A stretch of 64,000 bases of DNA from Ignavibacteria bacterium (GTDB taxonomy: Bacteria > Bacteroidota > Ignavibacteria > Tepidaquicellales > Tepidaquicellaceae), in contig JADLKE010000001.1 of NCBI GenBank assembly GCA_015657505.1, forward strand, positions 321,199-385,198, given 5' to 3'. Position 1 is the first letter of the stretch. Every line of letters starts with the position of its first letter. The notes below the pieces were generated by a model, which was not told the origin of the DNA, searched no databases, and saw only the letters and a program-made list of their open reading frames with translations. Position numbers and translations under genes: made by a program. This document shows positions 47,579 to 56,405 of the stretch, piece by piece.

Positions 47579-47924
47579 ACAAAAGTATTTGATTCACTGC
47601 AAACGAGAATTACGGGTTTAAAAGAATTTATATTATTTTTTTTAAATTGCAAATATGATAATTTAGGAACAAAAATATATGTACGGATATATAACAACCA
47701 TCGGAAAATTATAATTCAATCGTTATGCCCGCGGATTTTAGCGCAGGCTCTTCGACATAGAATCTCTGCCCGAAGTGATTTGCTGACTGACGGAAATAAT
47801 TAGCAGCGCATAAAACCCTCAACACCGGAAACACGGGACAATACCGCCGCGGTTTCAGGAGAATATTTCCGAACCAGAGAGAACTTATATTTAAGTATCA
47901 GAAATGTGGAAAATCTTGATGCAT
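47579..47924. other. Spacer upstream of the histidine kinase gene
   Basis: About 350 bases with no gene. TATTTTTG (47670-47677, minus strand) fits the Bacteroidota -7 consensus TAnnTTTG, and a TTG lies 17 bases further upstream, which is short of the usual 19-21. A promoter for the kinase gene here is plausible but not proven. Confidence 0.35.
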
Positions 47925-47953
47925 AAAAAAATGAAGCCCCTTGCGGGGCTTCA
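47925..47953 (-). terminator. Rho-independent terminator after the coiled-coil protein gene
   Basis: On the minus strand, TGAAGCCCC / GGGGCTTCA (9 bp, GCAA loop; 47932-47953) is followed by TTTTTTT (47925-47931). It separates the coiled-coil gene from the histidine kinase gene. Confidence 0.9.
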
Positions 47954-48059
47954 CCATGCTATGGAAAAGGTACCTATTCGTTGTTTTTCTAATGTCCGCC
48001 TTTACGGTTTTGGTAACCCACTGCTAATTACCTGCTCTCCTTAGGGTTTCCCTGTCTTG
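47954..48059 (-). other. Structured 3' leader/UTR-like segment before the terminator
   Basis: This 106-base stretch lies between the stop of the coiled-coil gene and its terminator. It can fold into hairpins such as AGGGAAACCCT, GGTAA...TTACC (48011-48031) and CCATAGCATGG. A CCTAAG and a GAAA-like loop resemble tertiary-contact motifs of structured RNAs. No known family is matched; it may be a 3'-UTR-derived small RNA. Confidence 0.3.
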
Positions 48060-49043
48060 CTAACTTTCGTAAACTTCTATCTGTTTTTCGATTTTTTTCA
48101 TCTTGGATTTCTCGATGTCTTTCATTTTCTCCTTGAGTTCTTTCATATTTTCCTTGAATTCCTGCATATTTTCCTGGTATTCCTTCATATTCTCCTTGTA
48201 TTCTTTCATGTTTTCCTCGAATTCCTGCATCGAGTCCTTGAACTCTTCCATATCGAATTTAAACCTGACAGTATCGAGTTTCAGGTCTTTGAGTTCATCC
48301 ATCTGGTTCCTGAATTCGAACTTGAAGTTTTTCATTTCGTCTTTGTAGTCTTTCATTCCCTCGCGGTAATCTTCCATCGATTCTTCGATTTCCCTGCGCA
48401 GTTCGTCGCCGTCGATATCAACTTCTACCTTGAACTGATTGCTGTCGAAATGCGGAAGGGCTTTTAGAAACTCTTCGCTCATCAACTGCTCGTCGAGTTT
48501 TGAAAGCGCTTCGTTGAGTTTCAACATCGATTCGTCGAGGTAAATGTTCAGCGAATCGAGGCTTTTGATTTTGAGTTTAACAATCACTTCGTTGGAGTCG
48601 AAGGGATAATAATCGCCATAATCGGACACCCTTACCATCGAAGGACCGAAGTCGGAGTTGAACCCGAAATCGCTCATACGCTCTTTCGGAATCCTATGGC
48701 TGTAAGCGTAAGCGGTCGAGCCGCCGAAATCCGGCACCTGAATGTATTTTGAAAAATCAGGGAGGTAAGAGAAAATAACGTCGCGCAGCGATGATTCTTC
48801 GGGAACCGCCGGCGCCTCGGTATTTTCAGATACTTCTTTCAAAGCGAAGTCGGTATTCTTCTTTTCGGTGACAGTTGGGCTTGATTCTTCGGTGGTTTCG
48901 CCCGTCTCGATAGCGGATTTGAACGTTTCATACGCCAGATAAGGAATTTTCTTTATCGTGTCGAAGTCGGAAAACGCGTAATAAATGAACCCGGCAACGA
49001 GGGCTATTATGAGCGAAGATTTCATTTTATCTAAATGTTTCAT
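48060..49043 (-). CDS. Membrane-anchored coiled-coil protein with methionine heptads, unknown function
   Basis: A 327-residue protein with one N-terminal membrane helix (about residues 8-27), a linker rich in Thr/Glu/Ser (about 50-95), a middle domain with two FDSN segments, and a C-terminal coiled coil (about 210-320). The coiled coil carries methionine or phenylalanine every seventh residue (MKEYKEN, MKEYQEN, MQEFKEN, MKELKEK), encoded by tandem 21-bp units. No enzyme motif is visible. Such proteins are often encoded near BlaR1-type or sensor genes in FCB bacteria, but I do not recognise a family. It precedes the giant kinase gene but is separated from it by a terminator. Confidence 0.75.
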   Translation of the reverse strand: MKHLDKMKSSLIIALVAGFIYYAFSDFDTIKKIPYLAYETFKSAIETGETTEESSPTVTEKKNTDFALKEVSENTEAPAVPEESSLRDVIFSYLPDFSKYIQVPDFGGSTAYAYSHRIPKERMSDFGFNSDFGPSMVRVSDYGDYYPFDSNEVIVKLKIKSLDSLNIYLDESMLKLNEALSKLDEQLMSEEFLKALPHFDSNQFKVEVDIDGDELRREIEESMEDYREGMKDYKDEMKNFKFEFRNQMDELKDLKLDTVRFKFDMEEFKDSMQEFEENMKEYKENMKEYQENMQEFKENMKELKEKMKDIEKSKMKKIEKQIEVYES

Positions 49044-49148
49044 AGCCGTGAAATTTAATTAAGAACCCTTTATAGGGATTACGCAATTTCGTGTATAAAA
49101 GTTGCAATTTAGTGTAAAATTTATAATTGAAAGTGCAAAATTACAGTT

Positions 49149-49961
49149 TTAAGTTTTCAGGGGGTCGTTCTTGCAAATAAGGACGAAGTCCTGAGAGTCG
49201 TTGTTCAAAGGTCCCTCATTAAAATCGCCGTGCATTTTAACGAGACGGAGTTTCGACAGCCGCATGAGATTTTCAAGTTCGTACCTGAAGAAATATCTAA
49301 TGTTAGTGTTCCATTCCCTGATGGTCTTTGTTCCGTTTTCATCCCATTCGAGAGTCCATATTACGTTCATCATCTGATTTATTATATCGGTTTTTGAGGA
49401 AACGAACACTTCGATTTTCCTGCCTTTCTCGTATTCGCCTTCGAAGACGGGGGCGCGCAGAGTTTCATTCAGCAGAATGTTCAGGTTCGGGACAAAAACG
49501 TCGAAGATGAATTCACAGTCATTGTTAAGATGTTTGCGGATATTGTTGAGCGCGGCAATCTGGTCATCAGTATCGGCAATGTGCTGGAACACGCGGAAAG
49601 GAGCAACAATGAGGTCGAATTTCATTCCGAGATTCATATCGCGTATGTCCTTCACGAAGACCCTGTTGTGATGCTTTTCGGGAATTTTCGAGCGGAGCAC
49701 GTCAATCATAGACTTGCTGACGTCGATGCCGTAGATGTCGGCTCCCTTTTCGAGCGCTTCAATGAAGAACCGCCCGGTTCCTGTACCTACTTCGAGTATT
49801 CTTCCCTTGCATCCGAGGATTTTGTTAAGGTAGAATTCAGTGTCCGTGCCTTCTCGAATTTCTTTGTAAATCACATCATAGAAACGCGCGAAGAATTCGG
49901 GATATTCATCCATGTCCTGTTTCTTCACGTTTGATATGTCGTAAAAACATTTTTCGGGCAT
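49149..49961 (-). CDS. SAM-dependent methyltransferase (class I)
   Basis: A 270-residue class I methyltransferase. Motif I is LEVGTGTGRFF (about residue 55), the acidic SAM-ribose residue sits in YGIDVSKSMIDVLR (about 78), and KFDLIVAPFRVFQHI (about 113) is the post-II region. The C-terminal part has no zinc or RNA-binding motif, so the substrate may be a small molecule. It stands between the coiled-coil gene and repeat DNA, with no close partner. Generic methyltransferase assignment is firm, target unknown. Confidence 0.85.
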   Translation of the reverse strand: MPEKCFYDISNVKKQDMDEYPEFFARFYDVIYKEIREGTDTEFYLNKILGCKGRILEVGTGTGRFFIEALEKGADIYGIDVSKSMIDVLRSKIPEKHHNRVFVKDIRDMNLGMKFDLIVAPFRVFQHIADTDDQIAALNNIRKHLNNDCEFIFDVFVPNLNILLNETLRAPVFEGEYEKGRKIEVFVSSKTDIINQMMNVIWTLEWDENGTKTIREWNTNIRYFFRYELENLMRLSKLRLVKMHGDFNEGPLNNDSQDFVLICKNDPLKT

Positions 49962-49970
49962 GTTCTTTCA

Positions 49971-50003
49971 AATTTTAAATTTTAAATTGTAAATTTTAAA
50001 TTT
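49971..50003. repeat. AT-rich palindromic repeat, copy 4
   Basis: Runs of AATTTTAAAT / TTTAAATTGTAAATTTTAAA, the same wording as the copies next to tRNA-Thr 9 kb away, placed just upstream of the methyltransferase gene start. Confidence 0.75.
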
Positions 50004-50059
50004 AGGGAAAATTGAATAATTAGAAATGCAATTTTTTGTAATGGGTCTTTGGTATTTGC

Positions 50060-50272
50060 GTTACCAAGCAAGAGCTTGGTAACCAGTAGAATGGATCCCG
50101 GGTGCTTCGCACTTCTGCTTCGCGAGTGCCGGATGACAAGCGTAGAATGGATCCCTGGTGCTTCGCACTTCTGCTTCGCGAGTGCCGGGATGACAAACAT
50201 ATAATAAAAAGGTTACCAAGCAGGGGCTTGGTAACCAGAAAACGGATCCCGACCTTCGCCGGGATGACAATC
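50060..50272. repeat. Intergenic REP-like palindromic repeat cluster
   Basis: Two GTTACCAAGC...GCTTGGTAAC inverted repeats (50060-50083 and about 50212-50234) flank two near-identical direct repeats of about 54 bases (about 50088-50140 and 50144-50198; TAGAATGGATCCC...GGATGACAA). A shorter third version lies at about 50239-50272. Each unit is itself imperfectly palindromic. The ORFs through it are artefacts. It fills the gap between the methyltransferase and nuoN. Confidence 0.85.
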
Positions 50273-50289
50273 ATTTAGTTGATAAAATA

Positions 50290-51782
50290 TTATCTGAAGC
50301 CGAACATTGATATAGAATATTCCGCAAGTCTAACGAGCGGAGTGAAATAAATACCGAACACCATTGTCGGGATAACGAGAGCAAACATAACGATGTAAGC
50401 GCCCGCGCCGAATTTCAGTTTCTGTGTATTCCCCTCTTCGGGCTTCATAAGGAACATATACTTCAGCACCTTGATGTAGAAGAAAAGCGACACGACTGCG
50501 TTCATAAGACCGACAAGCGCGAGCCATACGAGTTTTGATTCAATAAGCGCCGTGAACAGATAGAACTTTCCGACGAAACCCGCCGTAGTCGGGACGCCCG
50601 AAAGCGCGAACATAAACACTCCCATACCGACGCAGATAACGGGGGCTTTATAGCCCAGCCCTTTCATACCGATAAGTTCGTCCGTGTCGAGTTTGTTTGC
50701 TATTAATATAAGCACGAAGAAAGCGCCGAGATTCATAAAGAGATAAGCCATAAGGTAAATCAGCATTGCCGCGACGCCCTGCTGGTTCGCGACTGTAAGA
50801 CCGAGCATTATATAACCGCCCTGAGCGATAGAAGAATACGCGAGCATTCTCTTTACGCTCGACTGCCATACGGCAGTGAAGTTACCGAGTATCATCGAGG
50901 CGACTGAAAGGACAATCATTATTTCTTTCCAGTTAACGCCCGGGATTACAACGTACTGTCCGTTCTGGACGAGGTTTCCCGCGAGGAAAGAATTAGTTAT
51001 GAACCTTATCAGGACCGAGAAACCTGCTGCCGAAGACGTAACGGCAAGAAACGCCGTGACGGGAATCGGAGCGCCTTCGTAAACATCGGGGTCCAGAAGT
51101 GGAACGGCACCGAAGAAATCTTGTAACCGAAGCCCGCGAGAATCATAATCAGGCTGATAATGAGAACCGGATTCGACGCAGGATTCAATCTCGATAAAAA
51201 TATGCTTGTTTCGTAAATGTTAAGAGTTCCCGTGAATCCGTACAAGAGGCTGATACCGTAAATCATTATGCCCGAGGACGCGGCTCCGTAGATTATATAT
51301 TTCATCGCGGACTCGGAAGAGCGTTTTATCTTTTTCGTATAACCCGCGAGAACATATGAAGACAAGCTCACGGTTTCAAGCGAGAGATACATCATAAGCA
51401 TATTGACCGAAGACGCCATTAGATAAGCGCCGAGCGTCATAGCCGTCATAAGGTACACGTATTCGTTCTTGTGAGTAGATTCCTTCATTTCCTTGGAGAA
51501 CATCGCGAATATGATTACGAATATTGTCGAGAGGCCTATGAGCAATTTAAAGAAAACGGAGTAAGGGTCAACGACGACCATTCCCGAGAAGAGAATGCTC
51601 TTCGCGCCGAGTTGAAGCCAGGCGAAATAACCGCTCACAGCGATTCCAATAATTCCCGCAACGGAAACGACAGCGGACTTTTTTCTCAATATAAGGTCGA
51701 GAATAATGCAGACGATCATTGAAACAATCAGAGCCGTTTCTGGAAGAAAGCCGCTTAAACTATTTAATGTTTGTTCTAACAC
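50290..51782 (-). CDS. nuoN: NADH-quinone oxidoreductase subunit N, interrupted by a -1 frameshift
   Basis: An antiporter-like proton-pumping subunit of complex I, about 497 residues when repaired. The 5' part (51009-51782, GTG start) reads to FHFWTP, then leaves frame. The sequence DVYEGAPIPVTAF, which always follows this in NuoN, continues in another frame from about 51087 and runs to the stop at 50290 (KRMLAYSSIAQGGYIMLG present). A single base is missing in the CCCCG run at 51087-51091. If real, the 210-residue 3' piece would start at MIVLSVASM and the subunit would be broken; otherwise a sequencing error is likely. It is the last gene of the nuo operon. Confidence 0.9.
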
Positions 51783-51800
51783 TTAAGTATAATTTAATTT

Positions 51801-53381
51801 TTAATTTATACCCCAAATAAAGTTAACCAGCAAATTGACCGACGACTTCATCAGGTCGAGCATATACGACGGGAATATACCGAGCACGACTACGATAACC
51901 AGCAGAGGAATCGTGCTTATTAATTCCCTCGCGCTAATATCCGTGAGCCCGTTCCATTTTTCGGGCAGAGTTCCGAAGAACAGCCTTTGAATCGTCCAGA
52001 GAATGTATGCGGCATTTAATATTATACCGAGCATTGAGATGATTGCTACAACTCTGATGAAGTGATTCGTAAAGCCGCCGATGAAAATGAACGTTTCACT
52101 GATAAACGCGCTAAGACCAGGCAGACCGATTGACGCGAAGAAAGCGACAATCAGAACCGCGAAGTACTTAGGCATCTTGTTGGCAAGGCCGCCGAAATCG
52201 TTCAGACCTCTCGTGTGCGCTCTGTCATAAATGACGCCCACTGAAAGGAAGAGAACGGCAGTGATTGTTCCGTGGTTGAACATCTGGAACACCGCGCCGC
52301 TTATACCGATAGCGGTAAGGGACGCCATTCCGAGCATCACGTAACCCATATGAGAAATCGACGAATACGCGATAAGTTTCTTAAAGTCTTTCTGAGCCAT
52401 CGCGCAGAGGGCTCCGTATATTATGTTTATCGCGGCGATAATGGCTATGGGCACCATAAAATATTTCGCGCCGTCGGGAAATATCGACCAGGAAATTCTG
52501 AGCATTCCGTAAGTACCCATTTTCAGGAGAACGCCCGCGAGAATAACGGAAATCGCGGTTGGCGCTTCGACGTGCGCGTCGGGCAGCCACGTATGGAACG
52601 GGAATGCAGGAACCTTGATTGCGAATCCGATGAAAAGCGAGACGAAAGCGAGCAGCCTCCATGTTTCATTCAGCATACCGAACAACGAATCCGCGGGAAG
52701 CGTTCTCGGATCCATAAGAGTAAGCATATTGAACGTGTGCAGTCCTGTTTCGGGGTCCTTAGAACTGAAATACAGACCAATCATAACAACGAGTATGAAC
52801 GCGCTACCGAAGAACGTGTACAGGAAGAACTTGATTGCCGCGTATTCCCTTCTTTCTCCGCCCCAGATACCGATCAAGAAGTACATCGGCAGAAGCATAA
52901 TTTCCCAGAACACGAAGAACAGGAAGAAATCCAGCGCGACGAACACGCCCATCATTCCAGCGACGAGGAAGAGGTACATAGTATAGTAACCTTTTTCATT
53001 CCTCTTGACGCTGAACGAAGCGATAGCGCCTATAAAAGAAATCAATGCCGTTAAAAGAACCATTGGAAAGGAAATACCGTCAACGCCGAGGAAATACTCA
53101 ATCTTAATCCTGCCGTCCCAAAGGTAAGCGGGAATATCAATCCAGTTCAGTTTCTCGACGAACTGAAAACCCGCGAGCGAATTTATGCCTGCTTTCGACG
53201 GGTCATAAATCGTCATCATAACAATCGCGAGCAAGACCAGCACGGAAGTGAATCCGACGGTTATGTACTTTAAGTATTTCTCAGCACTCTTGGGCATTAA
53301 AAGCAAAACTATCATGCCTAATACGGGTAAAAATACCATCCAGGACAGTACCCCGATACCAAGAAGTTTAAATTCAATCAT
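51801..53381 (-). CDS. nuoM: NADH-quinone oxidoreductase subunit M
   Basis: A 526-residue antiporter-like subunit of complex I with about 14 membrane helices. It shows the conserved FPFHTWLPDAHVEAPTAISVILAG (lysine/histidine channel region, about residues 245) followed by KKLIAYSSISHMGYVMLG. VKRNEKGYYTMYLF and EIMLLPMYFLIGIWG contain the essential glutamate of helix 5. It lies 18 bases upstream of nuoN and after the tRNA-Leu gene. It pumps protons using the redox energy of the quinone site. Confidence 0.96.
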   Translation of the reverse strand: MIEFKLLGIGVLSWMVFLPVLGMIVLLLMPKSAEKYLKYITVGFTSVLVLLAIVMMTIYDPSKAGINSLAGFQFVEKLNWIDIPAYLWDGRIKIEYFLGVDGISFPMVLLTALISFIGAIASFSVKRNEKGYYTMYLFLVAGMMGVFVALDFFLFFVFWEIMLLPMYFLIGIWGGERREYAAIKFFLYTFFGSAFILVVMIGLYFSSKDPETGLHTFNMLTLMDPRTLPADSLFGMLNETWRLLAFVSLFIGFAIKVPAFPFHTWLPDAHVEAPTAISVILAGVLLKMGTYGMLRISWSIFPDGAKYFMVPIAIIAAINIIYGALCAMAQKDFKKLIAYSSISHMGYVMLGMASLTAIGISGAVFQMFNHGTITAVLFLSVGVIYDRAHTRGLNDFGGLANKMPKYFAVLIVAFFASIGLPGLSAFISETFIFIGGFTNHFIRVVAIISMLGIILNAAYILWTIQRLFFGTLPEKWNGLTDISARELISTIPLLVIVVVLGIFPSYMLDLMKSSVNLLVNFIWGIN

Positions 53382-53422
53382 CTCAAATAAGTTTATTTAT
53401 TAATTACTTTTATTGTAATTCG

Positions 53423-53508
53423 TGCCGAAAGAGGGAGTCGAACCCTCACGGGATTTGAGTCCCGCTGGATTTTGAGTCCAGTGCGTCTACCAGTTCCGCC
53501 ATTTCGGC
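53423..53508 (-). tRNA. tRNA-Leu (anticodon CAA) inside the nuo operon
   Basis: An 86-nt class II tRNA on the minus strand: acceptor GCCGAAA/TTTCGGC, anticodon stem CTGGA/TCCAG with loop CTCAAAA giving CAA (reads TTG), a long variable arm CGGGACTCAAATCCCGT, and a T arm GAGGG-TTCGACT-CCCTC. It lies between nuoL and nuoM in the same orientation, so it is processed out of, or transcribed within, the operon. Confidence 0.96.
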
Positions 53509-53533
53509 TGATTATTAAAGAACTTTATATTTT

Positions 53534-55567
53534 TCAGAACACTCTAAAAACGAAATACAGAATCAAAATTCCGAACACGAGAAACGCGATATAAGTCTGA
53601 ATTTTCCCCGTCTGGAATTTTCTGAACAAAAGACCGAACGCGCCTACGATACCGCCTGTAAGGTTCACAAGCCCGTCAACGAATATGTTGTCGAAGAGTC
53701 CTGTGTATTTAGAAAAGCCTCTCGTAACGGTAGCCGCGCCGTTGACGATTCCGTCAACAATCTTGTTATCAATCCAGGCGCTGAGTCTTGAAATGCCCAT
53801 CGTGAAAGCGACCGCGGTCTTATCATACAGTTCGTCGAAGTACCATTTGTTAAGGGAAAAATTATACAGCGGCTTTATTGATTCAGCAAGTTTATCGACA
53901 TTGACCTTCTTCCAGTAGTAGAAGACAAACGCGGTCAGGATTCCGATTCCCGATATAGCAAGCGACAATATCATCGCGGTATAATGAGCGTGGTGAAGAT
54001 GCTCTTTAAATTCCTCGAGAGGAAGAATGTGATAAATCGCACCCTTCGTGCCCGCGAGTATAGATTCGGGCATACTGACCATATTCAGGAACCATCCCGA
54101 ATCCGCGCTGAACGGATTAAGCGAGAAGAATGCGAAGAATGACAGCACCGCGAGAAATATGAGCGGTATAGTCATCTGCGCGGGTGATTCGTGGCAATGG
54201 TCGAACTTTTCCTGATTCTTCGGCTGGCCGAGGAACGTGATTATTAAAAGCCTGAACATATAAAACGCCGTAAGTCCCGCCACGCCGAAAGCGAGTATCG
54301 GAACAATGATCGTTATGCCGCCGTTAACTCCGGCAAAAGCGAGCGTAGAGGCAAGAATGGCGTCTTTGCTGAGGAATCCCGAAGTCAGCGGCACGCCTGA
54401 TATTGCAAGCGTCGCCATAAGGAACGTGTAAAAAGTTATGGGCATTTTTTTCCTAAGACCGCCCATTTCCCTAATATCCTGAACATGATGCATTCCGACA
54501 ATAACCGAACCTGCCGTAAGGAAGAGGCAGGCTTTAAAGAACGCGTGTGTAACCAGGTGAAAGAAACCGTATGAATAAGCGCCCACTCCGATAGCCATAA
54601 TCATATATCCTAACTGGCTTATCGTAGAGTAAGCGAGAACTTTTTTAATATCGTTTTGAGTAAGGGCGATAGTAGCGGATATGAACGCCGTGATAACGCC
54701 GATGAAAGTAATAACCGTAAGAGCGTCGGCGGAAAGCATAACAAAAATTCTCGCGACGAGGTAAACGCCCGCGGCGACCATCGTGGCGGCGTGGATTAAC
54801 GCCGAGACGGGAGTCGGGCCTTCCATAGCGTCGGGCAGCCACACGTGAAGGGGAAACTGCGCCGATTTACCGACCGCACCGCAGAAGAGAAGAATTCCCG
54901 CAGCGGTAAGCGTGCCGCCGGTGAGTTTTCCCGCTTGCACTCCAGCGAAAATATCCGTGAAAGTGAACGCGCCGATAGTGAGAAATATTATCAGTATGCC
55001 GAGAAGAAATCCCGAGTCACCGATTCTGTTCACGATGAAAGCCTTTTTCGCGGCTTCCTGCGGGGCTTTATTCTCATACCAGAAACCGATCAGCAGGTAA
55101 GACGAAAGACCGACGAGTTCCCAGAACACATACATAAGAAGAATGCTGTTCGTCAGCACGAGTCCGAGCATAGAGAACGTGAACAGTCCGAGGTACGAAA
55201 AATACTTCTTATACTTCGCGTCGCCTTCCATATACTTTACCGAGTAAAGGTGCACGAATGCGCTGATTGCGTTCACAACAACGAGCATGACGGCGGTCAG
55301 CGCGTCAATCTGAAAGCCTGCGAGGAACTTAGCGGCACCGGGAATCGCGCCTCCGAGGTCCATCCATTCGACATTCATTTCGTATCTGCCCGCGGTACCG
55401 AAAGCGAAGAGTATAAAACCCGAAAACGCGAGGTTAATGAACAGCAAGGTCGTCGCGAGCCAGTCTCCTCCGCGGGGAATTTTATTCCCAAAGAAAGCGA
55501 GCACGAGGAAACTGAACATCGGTATCAGAAGAACTATGACCGGTAATTTTTGTAATGCAAATTCCAT
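53534..55567 (-). CDS. nuoL: NADH-quinone oxidoreductase subunit L
   Basis: A 677-residue complex I subunit, the distal proton pump. The central region has FPLHVWLPDAMEGPTPVSALIHAATMV (about residues 230-260) and KKVLAYSTISQLGYMIMA. The C-terminus continues past the antiporter core into the lateral helix HL region and ends in hydrophobic helices. The ATG at 55567 is 12 bases after nuoK. It is the longest pump subunit and sits between nuoK and the tRNA-Leu gene. Confidence 0.96.
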   Translation of the reverse strand: MEFALQKLPVIVLLIPMFSFLVLAFFGNKIPRGGDWLATTLLFINLAFSGFILFAFGTAGRYEMNVEWMDLGGAIPGAAKFLAGFQIDALTAVMLVVVNAISAFVHLYSVKYMEGDAKYKKYFSYLGLFTFSMLGLVLTNSILLMYVFWELVGLSSYLLIGFWYENKAPQEAAKKAFIVNRIGDSGFLLGILIIFLTIGAFTFTDIFAGVQAGKLTGGTLTAAGILLFCGAVGKSAQFPLHVWLPDAMEGPTPVSALIHAATMVAAGVYLVARIFVMLSADALTVITFIGVITAFISATIALTQNDIKKVLAYSTISQLGYMIMAIGVGAYSYGFFHLVTHAFFKACLFLTAGSVIVGMHHVQDIREMGGLRKKMPITFYTFLMATLAISGVPLTSGFLSKDAILASTLAFAGVNGGITIIVPILAFGVAGLTAFYMFRLLIITFLGQPKNQEKFDHCHESPAQMTIPLIFLAVLSFFAFFSLNPFSADSGWFLNMVSMPESILAGTKGAIYHILPLEEFKEHLHHAHYTAMILSLAISGIGILTAFVFYYWKKVNVDKLAESIKPLYNFSLNKWYFDELYDKTAVAFTMGISRLSAWIDNKIVDGIVNGAATVTRGFSKYTGLFDNIFVDGLVNLTGGIVGAFGLLFRKFQTGKIQTYIAFLVFGILILYFVFRVF

Positions 55568-55579
55568 TATATAATAATT

Positions 55580-55888
55580 TTAATCTTTCATAGTGTTCGC
55601 TTCGTCGATATCGACGGTCGCGAAGTTATTATAAAGGTTTAATACTATGCCGAGCGCGATAGCCGCTTCGGCAACGGCGAGGATAATCACGAAAATCGAG
55701 ACTACCTGACCGTCAACGCCGAGCCCGTTGTATCTCGAAAACGCCACGAGGTTGATGTTAGCGGCGTTGAGAATGAGTTCTATTCCCATCAGCACGAGAA
55801 TCGCGTTTCTTCTGGATATCATCGCGAACAATCCGAGTCCGAAGAGAACGGCGCCGAGAACCAAATAATGAGTTAAACCAATTTCCAT
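55580..55888 (-). CDS. nuoK: NADH-quinone oxidoreductase subunit K
   Basis: A 102-residue complex I subunit with three membrane helices. The conserved glutamates are seen in LVLMGIELILNAANIN (about residue 36) and VAEAAIALGIVL (about 72), both needed for the proton path. Length matches the usual 100 residues. It lies 18 bases after nuoJ and 12 before nuoL. Confidence 0.96.
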   Translation of the reverse strand: MEIGLTHYLVLGAVLFGLGLFAMISRRNAILVLMGIELILNAANINLVAFSRYNGLGVDGQVVSIFVIILAVAEAAIALGIVLNLYNNFATVDIDEANTMKD

Positions 55889-55906
55889 TTTATTATTATT
55901 AAACTT

Positions 55907-56404
55907 TTAATCTTTTATTCTTCTTGCAAACATAGCCGAACCGATAAGAGCCACGAGAAGCACAATCGAGGCAATCTCGAACGGCAGCAGGTATTTCGAG
56001 AGCAGCATTATCCCAATCTGTGTAATTGTTTCTTCGCTTTCGATGCCCGATCTAATATTCCATTTCGTCGAGAATATTACGAAAATAAGTATAGTAACGA
56101 TACCGATCGAAAAGACCAGAGACGGAATCGTGTTGAGGTTTTTAGTCTTGAGTTCGACGTTAGTAACTTTTGTCGTCATCATAACGCCGAAAATCAGCAG
56201 AATCAAAATGCCGCCGACATAGACCATTATTTGAGTGAGCGCTATGAAATCGGCTTTAAGTAGCACATAAATCCCCGAAATCGCGAACAACGTGAAGAAG
56301 AGCGAGAACGCGGAATGGACGACGTTCTTATTGAACACGACCATGACCGCGGACACGACAATTATTAATGCTAAGACGTAAAAAAGTATTGTTGTATATG
56401 GCAT
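55907..56404 (-). CDS. nuoJ: NADH-quinone oxidoreductase subunit J
   Basis: A complex I membrane subunit of about 165 residues with five helices. It contains the conserved LKADFIALTQIMVYVGGILIL region where the pi-bulge helix and quinone-coupled rearrangement occur. The open frame extends to 56536, but its first 44 residues are the antisense-free shadow of the basic nuoI tail, so the ATG at 56404 (MPYTTILFYVLAL) is the start. This leaves one base between nuoI stop and nuoJ start, consistent with coupling. Confidence 0.93.
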   Translation of the reverse strand: MPYTTILFYVLALIIVVSAVMVVFNKNVVHSAFSLFFTLFAISGIYVLLKADFIALTQIMVYVGGILILLIFGVMMTTKVTNVELKTKNLNTIPSLVFSIGIVTILIFVIFSTKWNIRSGIESEETITQIGIMLLSKYLLPFEIASIVLLVALIGSAMFARRIKD

Positions 56405-56405
56405 A

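Noticed and set aside
47954-48059. c-di-GMP (GEMM-I) riboswitch
   Set aside because: ACAGGG-AAACC and GGTA...GGGTTACC resemble parts of GEMM-I, but the middle helix is missing and the element lies after a stop codon rather than before a gene.
50020-50274. Overlapping short ORFs with SRHSRSR-like wording
   Set aside because: They are translations of the REP-like repeats, a common annotation artefact.
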